A DNA stretch of 6,527 bases from an uncultured Haloferula sp. (lineage in GTDB: Bacteria; Verrucomicrobiota; Verrucomicrobiae; Verrucomicrobiales; Akkermansiaceae). Each line of letters begins with the position of its first letter. Positions within the stretch are counted from its first letter, which is position 1. A model generated the notes under the pieces. It was given only the letters and a program-made list of their open reading frames with translations. It was not told the DNA's origin and did no database searches. The stretch is taken from the NCBI GenBank assembly GCA_946481625.1, contig CAMLOZ010000216.1, positions 1 through 6,527 of the forward strand, given 5' to 3'. The translations under genes were made by a program, and so were the position numbers. Shown here in pieces: positions 1 through 4,982 of the stretch.

Positions 1-1355
1 GGGATGTTGGATTCGCCGCTGGTGCGGATCTTGTAGACGAAGCGGATCAGGGTGAGACCCACCACCCGGACAAGGTCCGCGGGGATGAGGCGGGCGATGT
101 GGATCGTGATCCAGCCGCAGGCCAGCGCTGCGGGCAGCAGGAGCGCGTGGGTGCCGAGCCACCAGGGATCGCCCAGGAGCTGGCGGAGATAGGCGGCCAG
201 CATCAGCGCGCCCGCCACGGTCGCGCCGAGCAGGCAGTCCTGCAGGTTCGCGGCGGCGAGGATTTCGCCGCGGTGCTCCGGCGGGCATTGGTCCTGCAGG
301 AAGGCATTGAGAGGGGTCAGGAAGACCGCGGCGAAAAACGCGGTCAGACCGAGGAGGATCAGGAACGCCGCGCCCGCGGGGTGCGGGACCGCGAGCATCA
401 GGGTGGAAACGGTCATGGCGATCCCCGCCAGCGGCACCCAGCCGAGTTCGATCCGGCGCCGCATGAGGAGCGATGCCGTGCCGAAGCCGGCGGCCATGCC
501 GAGGGTGGCGGCGATCATGAACTTCGAGGCCGCGCTGCCGAATCCGTTCGCCCCGCCGGTCATCTCCTTCGCCACGGTGATCGACCACAGGTTGATGAAG
601 CCCGCGAAGGCCCAGAAGAAGGCGATGCCAAAGGAGGTGCGGCGCAGCACGGGGTTCTTCCAGAGATCCGCGAGCTGGTGGAAATGCCGGAATGCCAGAC
701 GCGGGGTGAGCGGTTCTGCCCGGCCCCGCGGGGTTTTGGGGATAAGCAACCCGATCAGGACCGGTGGCACGGCCAGGGCCGCGATCACGAGCAGGGGGCC
801 ATGGGCAGCCTGCCAACCGTCGCCCAAGCGCTTCAGCCGGTCGTCGAAGACGAAACCGGCCAGAATCTGCCCGGCGAGCACCGCGAGCATGGCGGTCATC
901 TGCTGCACGCCGGAGGCGAAGCCGAGGCGGCGGGAGCCGACGAGCTCCTTCACGATCCCCATCTTGGCGGGGCTGTAGAACGCGGCCAAGATCGCCAGCC
1001 CGATGAACCCCGCAATCGCCATGCTGAAGTTCTTCATCGCGATGGCACTGCACAGGACGCCTAGAAGGAGGAGCTGGATCGGGGCGGCCCCGAGGACGAC
1101 ATCGCGTTTGGAGCGGCGGTCGCTGAGCCAACCGGCCAAGGGTGCGAAGAGGATGTAGGGGAGTGAGAGCATCAGGCCTACCGCGTACTCCATCTTGGAG
1201 GCCTTCCCCATCAGCCAGCCGCCGAGGGGGACGAGGAGGAACTGGGCGGACTTCTCGTTGAAGGCGTACTGGGTCTGTTGGACGATCAGGCTCCAATAGC
1301 CGGTCCATTCGCGGCGCGTCGGCTCCCGCTGATCGTCGTCCCGCGTTCCTTCCAC
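1..1355 (-). CDS. LplT/Aas-type MFS lysophospholipid transporter, probably fused to a PlsC acyltransferase (C-terminus beyond left edge)
   Basis: The minus strand is open for 451 codons from a GTG at 1355 to the window edge. About twelve hydrophobic segments indicate an inner-membrane MFS protein. Near the N-terminus, QTQYAFNEKSAQF (residues 27-39) matches the position of the 'FLGAFNDN' segment of LplT/Aas transporters. Residues 75-87 (GWLSDRRSKRDVV) are the MFS motif-A loop, and YSPAKMGIVKELV (127-139) resembles the 'GPAKYGILPEL' signature of this family. The last visible residues, about 421-451 (IPADLVRVVG, then IRFVYKIRTSGESNIP), resemble the linker and first strand of PlsC-type acyltransferase domains ('YRIRVxGxENIP'). 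Known family members flip lysophosphatidylethanolamine inward and re-acylate it. The fusion is inferred because the HX4D motif lies outside the window. Start choice: no ATG occurs before the first helix and no Shine-Dalgarno is visible. An in-frame TTG at 1421 is the alternative, with a TAA just upstream of it. Plus-strand frames here are shadows. Confidence 0.85.
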   Translation of the reverse strand, partial: MEGTRDDDQREPTRREWTGYWSLIVQQTQYAFNEKSAQFLLVPLGGWLMGKASKMEYAVGLMLSLPYILFAPLAGWLSDRRSKRDVVLGAAPIQLLLLGVLCSAIAMKNFSMAIAGFIGLAILAAFYSPAKMGIVKELVGSRRLGFASGVQQMTAMLAVLAGQILAGFVFDDRLKRLGDGWQAAHGPLLVIAALAVPPVLIGLLIPKTPRGRAEPLTPRLAFRHFHQLADLWKNPVLRRTSFGIAFFWAFAGFINLWSITVAKEMTGGANGFGSAASKFMIAATLGMAAGFGTASLLMRRRIELGWVPLAGIAMTVSTLMLAVPHPAGAAFLILLGLTAFFAAVFLTPLNAFLQDQCPPEHRGEILAAANLQDCLLGATVAGALMLAAYLRQLLGDPWWLGTHALLLPAALACGWITIHIARLIPADLVRVVGLTLIRFVYKIRTSGESNI

Positions 1356-1442
1356 CGCCGGGATGTTAGGAAGTTGGGCGGGGCTGGCAAAGCTTGGATT
1401 TGAGGGGCATTCGCTGCGCAAAATATCCCGGCGGGCCGGTTA

Positions 1443-1460
1443 TTTTAGAGTGATCTAAAA
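1443..1460. promoter_or_regulatory. Palindromic operator-like site in divergent promoter region
   Basis: A perfect 7-bp inverted repeat, TTTTAGA / TCTAAAA, is separated by the 4-nt spacer GTGA. It lies in a short AT-rich island (about 1440-1466) within otherwise GC-rich DNA, 88 nt upstream of the transporter's GTG and about 295 nt upstream of the LamG protein. The outer flanks are also roughly symmetrical (GTTA on the left, ATAAAAC on the right). Such sites commonly bind dimeric repressors or activators. A minus-strand TAAAAT (1447-1442) could be a -10 element, but no convincing -35 accompanies it. With no GC in the stem it is a poor terminator candidate. The regulatory role is inferred. Confidence 0.35.
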
Positions 1461-1619
1461 ATAAAACCCGTTTGAGGAGTGGAATTCGCTTGGTGAGGAG
1501 CCGCGTTTTGTTGTCTGAAAGAGAGGAGGTTAAGGGTTTTTGTCATACAATGGCGAGCGTCGATATGTCGGGAACATACCGGTGGAGGGGCGGCTGATAC
1601 TAGAAGCTAGGTTGATAGG

Positions 1620-1740
1620 GTGGGGGCGCAGGACGCAAACCTCCGCATTCCCCCGCGCCATGGAGATGCCGCCAAGGGCATCTGGCCGGTGAGATCGGAG
1701 GCCGTTGTTTCCTGTCCCGGTGGCCGACCACCACCGGTGG
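1620..1740 (+). promoter_or_regulatory. Structured GC-rich 5' leader of the LamG protein gene
   Basis: This stretch lies just upstream of the start at 1755 and contains several inverted repeats. A GGGGG/CCCCC pairing (1622-1626 with 1650-1654) encloses GGACGCAAACCTCCG. A perfect 7-bp hairpin follows, AGATGCC (1664-1670) with GGCATCT (1677-1683). Then come GGCC/GGCC at 1684-1687 and 1700-1703, and a perfect 7-bp hairpin, CCGGTGG (1717-1723) with CCACCGG (1731-1737), ending 17 nt before the ATG. The density of helices suggests a cis-regulatory RNA or translation-control leader. I cannot assign it to a known riboswitch class: GGACGCAAA recalls the core of c-di-GMP-I riboswitches, but the 5' half of that fold is missing. 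GC-rich DNA produces hairpins by chance, so confidence is limited. The rest of 1356-1754 has no supported gene. Confidence 0.3.
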
Positions 1741-1754
1741 AACCCGACAACCTT

Positions 1755-4514
1755 ATGAAATCCAAGACCCGCATACCGGGCCCGTTCTGGGTCCCGCTGA
1801 TTCCGTTTGCCGTACTCACGGCACAAGCCGACACCATCGCCTACTGGCGATTCGAAGGAGAAGGGGCCACCGTGCCCACCGACGGGGCCTATGCCCAGGA
1901 TACGAATGGCCGTACGGCCGTCCAGGCTGCCGGGATTCCGGTGCCCGACCTTTCGGGCAACGGCAACCGCCTGGTCACCTGGAACGACGATGTCAGCGGG
2001 CACGTGCACCGGCCCGCGACGACGGGAGCGCCGTTCTTGACGGTGCCGCAGACCGGCGAGACCAACGGCTGGTTCATCGAGAACTCCGGAGCATTCCCCG
2101 CGAGCTTTACCTGGTCCACACAGACCGCGCCGACCGGGGTCAATCTCGATACCTGGACTTCGTCCACGTGGACGATCGAGGCTTCCTTCTACACCGACGT
2201 GCTTGGCGGCTTCCGCACGGTCGTGGGCCGCGAGGGCAACGACGTGAAGACCGGAGAGCCGGCGCATGCTCCCCTCTATTTCCAGAAGATGAGCAATGAC
2301 CTCTTCCGCATCGCCTATGTGGATGCGACGGGCGTCGCCCATGAGGCGGTGGACACCACGCCGATGGTGGCGGGCACCTGGTATCACTTCGCGGCGACCA
2401 GCGACGGCACCACGCTCAAGCTCTACAAAAAGACGGGCAGCTCCGGTTCCCACGTGGAAGTGGCGTCCACCACCCTGACCGGAAGCGCCGACCCGGCGCT
2501 GATCAATCCGGGCAACGACGCGAATGGCCACGCGTGGGGCTGGACGGTGGGGCGCGGTCGCTACGGCACGAGCGACGATCCAACCCAGAACCATGGCGAC
2601 CGCTGGGACGGCGGGATCGACGAGGTCCGCATCAGCAACGTCGCTCTGCAACCCTCGGAATTCCTCGCGTCCTTCAGCGCGAATGACGGTGACGGTGACG
2701 GCTTGCCGACCGTGTGGGAAATCGAGCACAGCCTGGATCCCGCGGATAACGGCTCGGTGAACGCGGACAACGGGGCCTCGGGGAATCCTGACGCCGACGC
2801 TTACACCAACCTGCAGGAGTACACGGCCGGATCCGATCCGCGCAACGCGGCCTCGATCCCGGGCGACATCGATGGCGACGGCCTGCCGGATGCCTGGGAG
2901 CAGGAGCACTTCCTGGGCTTGACCCAAGGAGCCTTGGGCGACCCGGACAACGACTACACTCCCAACGACGAGGAGTATGCCGCCGGGACCGACCCGACCG
3001 CCCGCCTCGACTTCCCGGAAACGGAAGAGCCGGCCGACGGCATGCCGGACGCTTGGGAGATCGCCTTCCTGTCGGAAACCGGTCGCGATGGCACCGGCGA
3101 CCTCGATGAAGACGGGGTAAGCGACCTCCAGGAGTTCCTGGACGACACGAATCCGGCGAACCCGGAGTCGGCGCTCAATCCGACCGGCGATGCCGACGGC
3201 GACGGGCTGGACGACCGGTGGGAACTTACCCATTTCAGCAGCGTGACCGACGAGGGTGCGGGCGACGACTTCGACAGCGACGGTTCGACCAACCTGCAGG
3301 AATACCAAGCGAACTCGAATCCGGCTCTGGCCAGCTCCACGCACACCGACGTGAACGGCGACGGGCTCGCGGACGTGATCCGCTTCATGGACTTCAAGAC
3401 CGCGGGTGCGACCGGCACCATCACCGACGTGGACGCGGAGCCGACCGGCCTCGTGCGCCTGGCGAACACGGGAACGAATCCGGCGTACCTGCCGAACGAC
3501 CCGAACATCAACCTCGATACCACGGGGACCGGCACCTTCACCTTCCGGACCGAGACGACCGATTTCAACGGCCAGTCCTTCATGTCGAACCAAGCGGCGC
3601 TGGGGATCCAGCTCTCCTCGCTGGGTTTCACCGGGAACCAGGACTTCACGGTCCGGGTCAAATTCATCAACACCCCGGCGATGGGTGGTGCGGACCAGAT
3701 CGGGATCTTTGCGGGGGCCAGCTCGACGCAACTGGTGCGCGGGGGCCGGATCGGGACCAAGGGCACCCTGGGGGTGAACACCAACGGCAACAACGACAGC
3801 GACGCGGTCTTCCCGGGCGATCAGGATTCGCTCGCGGCCGGGAAGCCGATGACGGTGGAACTTAGCCGGACCGGCGGGGTCTGGGCGCTTTCGGTGCACG
3901 GCGTGAACCTCACTCCGGGAGTCCAGCCGGCCTTCCTTGATTCGTTGGGCGACTTGACGGTGGGCTTCTACGGCTCCGATCTTTTCACGGGCAACGCGCA
4001 CAAGTTCCCCGTGGTCGAGAGCCTGACGGTGGTCCGCATGGGCGGCACCAATCCGGACGGCGACGGGGACGGCATGGACGACGACTGGGAAATCGCCAAG
4101 CTGGGCGGGACCGGTCAGGGCGGTAACGACGATGCCGATCAGGACGGCGCGAGCAACCTCGCCGAATTCGCCTTCAACGGCGATCCTCAGAACGGTGCCG
4201 ACCGCGGCGGAGTCACCACGGCGCTGGCGGACACGAATGCCAACGGCCAGAGCGAGCTGACCTTGACCGTGCCGGTGCGCAGCGGGGCTACCTTCGCGAG
4301 CGGCCCGAACGGAGTCCAAACCGCGACGGTGGGGGGCGTGGTTTATGTCATCCGCGGTTCGCTCGACCTCCTCGGCTTCACCAGCGAAGTGGTCAGGGTC
4401 GGGTCCACGGTCTCCGGGGATCCGGATTACGAACTGCACACCTTCCGTCTAACCGCTTCCGAAGGTCTTTCGGGCAGGGGCTTCTTGCAGGCGGTGGCAG
4501 AAGCGGTGGAGTGA
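1755..4514 (+). CDS. Secreted LamG-domain protein with calcium-loop (TSP3-like) repeats
   Basis: A 919-residue exported protein, probably an adhesin, matrix or glycan-binding surface component. Residues 1-25 form a Sec signal peptide: a basic MKSKTR n-region, a hydrophobic core and an AQA|D cleavage site. Residues about 27-308 look like a LamG/concanavalin-type sandwich, opening with IAYWRFEGEG (28-37), with GTWYHFAATSDG (207-218) and closing with WDGGIDEVRISNVAL (284-298). Acidic repeats begin at D311, D371, D428 and D479, each with a DxDGDGLPDxWE-like loop and later a 'TNLQEY..GTDP'-like loop. A half-repeat (DVNGDGLAD) starts at 532. Residues about 545-765 look like a second beta-sandwich. 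A fifth repeat starts at D768, and the C-terminal domain (about 834-919) ends GFLQAVAEAVE. No PEP-CTERM, LPXTG or transmembrane anchor is visible. Start choice: ATG 1755 gives a clean signal peptide, while an in-frame GTG at 1620 would add 45 residues and bury it. No Shine-Dalgarno is obvious. The ligand is unknown. Confidence 0.9.
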   Translation: MKSKTRIPGPFWVPLIPFAVLTAQADTIAYWRFEGEGATVPTDGAYAQDTNGRTAVQAAGIPVPDLSGNGNRLVTWNDDVSGHVHRPATTGAPFLTVPQTGETNGWFIENSGAFPASFTWSTQTAPTGVNLDTWTSSTWTIEASFYTDVLGGFRTVVGREGNDVKTGEPAHAPLYFQKMSNDLFRIAYVDATGVAHEAVDTTPMVAGTWYHFAATSDGTTLKLYKKTGSSGSHVEVASTTLTGSADPALINPGNDANGHAWGWTVGRGRYGTSDDPTQNHGDRWDGGIDEVRISNVALQPSEFLASFSANDGDGDGLPTVWEIEHSLDPADNGSVNADNGASGNPDADAYTNLQEYTAGSDPRNAASIPGDIDGDGLPDAWEQEHFLGLTQGALGDPDNDYTPNDEEYAAGTDPTARLDFPETEEPADGMPDAWEIAFLSETGRDGTGDLDEDGVSDLQEFLDDTNPANPESALNPTGDADGDGLDDRWELTHFSSVTDEGAGDDFDSDGSTNLQEYQANSNPALASSTHTDVNGDGLADVIRFMDFKTAGATGTITDVDAEPTGLVRLANTGTNPAYLPNDPNINLDTTGTGTFTFRTETTDFNGQSFMSNQAALGIQLSSLGFTGNQDFTVRVKFINTPAMGGADQIGIFAGASSTQLVRGGRIGTKGTLGVNTNGNNDSDAVFPGDQDSLAAGKPMTVELSRTGGVWALSVHGVNLTPGVQPAFLDSLGDLTVGFYGSDLFTGNAHKFPVVESLTVVRMGGTNPDGDGDGMDDDWEIAKLGGTGQGGNDDADQDGASNLAEFAFNGDPQNGADRGGVTTALADTNANGQSELTLTVPVRSGATFASGPNGVQTATVGGVVYVIRGSLDLLGFTSEVVRVGSTVSGDPDYELHTFRLTASEGLSGRGFLQAVAEAVE
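2685..3347 (+). repeat. Block of four TSP3-like calcium-loop protein repeats
   Basis: Four units of about 50-60 residues lie in tandem, starting at residues 311, 371, 428 and 479 of the LamG protein. Each pairs an acidic loop with WE (DGDGLPTVWE, DGDGLPDAWE, DGMPDAWE, DGDGLDDRWE) with a second loop followed by an aromatic and a DP/NP-like end (TNLQEY..SDP, NDEEY..TDP, SDLQEF..TNP, TNLQEY..SNP). The spaced aspartates resemble EF-hand/TSP3 calcium ligands. Unit three has lost the first DxD of its opening loop. The block probably acts as a calcium-stiffened stalk between the two sandwich domains. Confidence 0.75.
4056..4197 (+). repeat. Isolated fifth TSP3-like repeat
   Basis: Residues 768-814 of the LamG protein repeat the same unit seen upstream: DGDGDGMDDDWE, then DADQDGASNLAEF and a GDP turn. 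It is separated from the first block by the roughly 220-residue second sandwich-like region and leads into the C-terminal domain. Its position suggests it is a spacer between domains, as in the first block. Confidence 0.65.
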
Positions 4515-4533
4515 GTTTGAACAGACGACAAAT

Positions 4534-4577
4534 GGCCGCACCCGTGCATTGTCGCGGGTGCGGCCTTTGTATTTTTA
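4534..4577 (+). terminator. Intrinsic (rho-independent) terminator of the LamG protein gene
   Basis: A perfect 11-bp stem, GGCCGCACCCG (4534-4544) with CGGGTGCGGCC (4555-4565), has a 10-nt loop and is followed by the T-rich run TTTGTATTTTT. It starts 19 nt after the TGA of the LamG protein gene. Stem, GC content and U-tract all fit a strong plus-strand terminator, so the downstream beta-solenoid gene most likely has its own promoter. Confidence 0.88.
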
Positions 4578-4732
4578 CGACGTGAGGCTGACAGAATTAT
4601 GCCAAAGCGGAGGGATTCTAGAAAAAAATCAGACTCAATTCTGAGATTCATCCCATTTGGAGGGTTATTGTAGATCGTTCATGATGAAGAATTAGTGGTA
4701 TTTTCTATTTTTTGCTTAACCTTGTAAGCGCC

Positions 4733-4765
4733 GTAAAAATACAAATCCGGTTCGTGTAAATACAA
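4733..4765 (+). promoter_or_regulatory. Direct repeat with 21-bp spacing, possible regulator site
   Basis: GTAAAAATACAA (4733-4744) and GTGTAAATACAA (4754-4765) match at 10 of 12 positions, with identical AAATACAA cores exactly 21 bp apart, which is two helical turns. The pair sits at the end of the AT-rich promoter-like stretch, about 220 nt before the beta-solenoid start. Same-face spacing fits a tandem operator or activator site. It could also be chance in AT-rich DNA. Confidence 0.25.
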
Positions 4766-4906
4766 GCCGCTCCGCTGAGATGATTTAACCTTTGGGTGAT
4801 CGTGGGACCAGCGTCCTGCCCCGGCCATTGAACCCCGATGGAGCCCGAGGCAACCCAACAGAAGCCCCTGCGATCGTGTTGAAACCTTCCCGAAACCCAA
4901 GCCGGG

Positions 4907-4926
4907 CCGGAGCGATGTGACTCCGG
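4907..4926 (+). other. Small hairpin in the leader of the beta-solenoid gene
   Basis: A perfect 6-bp inverted repeat, CCGGAG (4907-4912) with CTCCGG (4921-4926), has the 8-nt loop CGATGTGA. It ends 56 nt before the GTG start and has no T-tract, so it is not a terminator. It may be an mRNA-stability or translation element. The function is unknown. Confidence 0.3.
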
Positions 4927-4982
4927 TACCCTATCCTTGTCGTTCCGGGCGGGAGTTTTCTGAGAACCCCAGAACCGTCCAA

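Larger units (their letters stand above)
4578..4982. other. Gene-free intergenic region upstream of the beta-solenoid gene
   Basis: About 400 nt without a supportable gene. The first part (about 4600-4770) is markedly AT-rich compared with the flanking genes and probably contains the promoter. A weak candidate is TTGCTT (4712-4717), a 16-nt spacer and TAAAAA (4734-4739). The second part (about 4790-4982) is GC-richer and would be a long untranslated leader if transcription starts in the AT-rich part. Short minus-strand open frames here (4679-4900, 4705-4995) show no recognisable domain and end or begin inside the neighbouring gene's leader or coding start, so I do not call them. Confidence 0.5.

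Noticed and set aside
99..1064. Plus-strand open frames over the transporter (99-1064, 307-978, 764-1006).
   Set aside because: Arg/Glu/Gly- or Ala/Arg-rich shadows. The minus strand gives a clear MFS protein with family signatures.
1401..1410. ATG on the minus strand at 1410 as the transporter start.
   Set aside because: It is in another frame and reaches a stop after 14 codons.
1600..1710. Cobalamin riboswitch suggested by GATAGGG, CCCCCGC and a terminal GGCC...GGCC.
   Set aside because: The GCCACTG and GGGAAGG elements and the CGGTG hairpin are missing, and neither the flanking gene nor its neighbours relate to B12.
1620..1754. Extension of the LamG protein to a GTG at 1620.
   Set aside because: It would add 45 residues without a pattern and place the signal peptide internally. 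The ATG at 1755 gives a normal Sec signal.
1530..4439. A 969-codon minus-strand open frame covering almost the whole LamG gene.
   Set aside because: The protein is a low-complexity, Arg/Val/His-rich antisense shadow with no domain. The plus strand has a signal peptide, LamG domain and ordered repeats. The frame stays open because the GC-rich plus strand avoids the codons that would give antisense stops.
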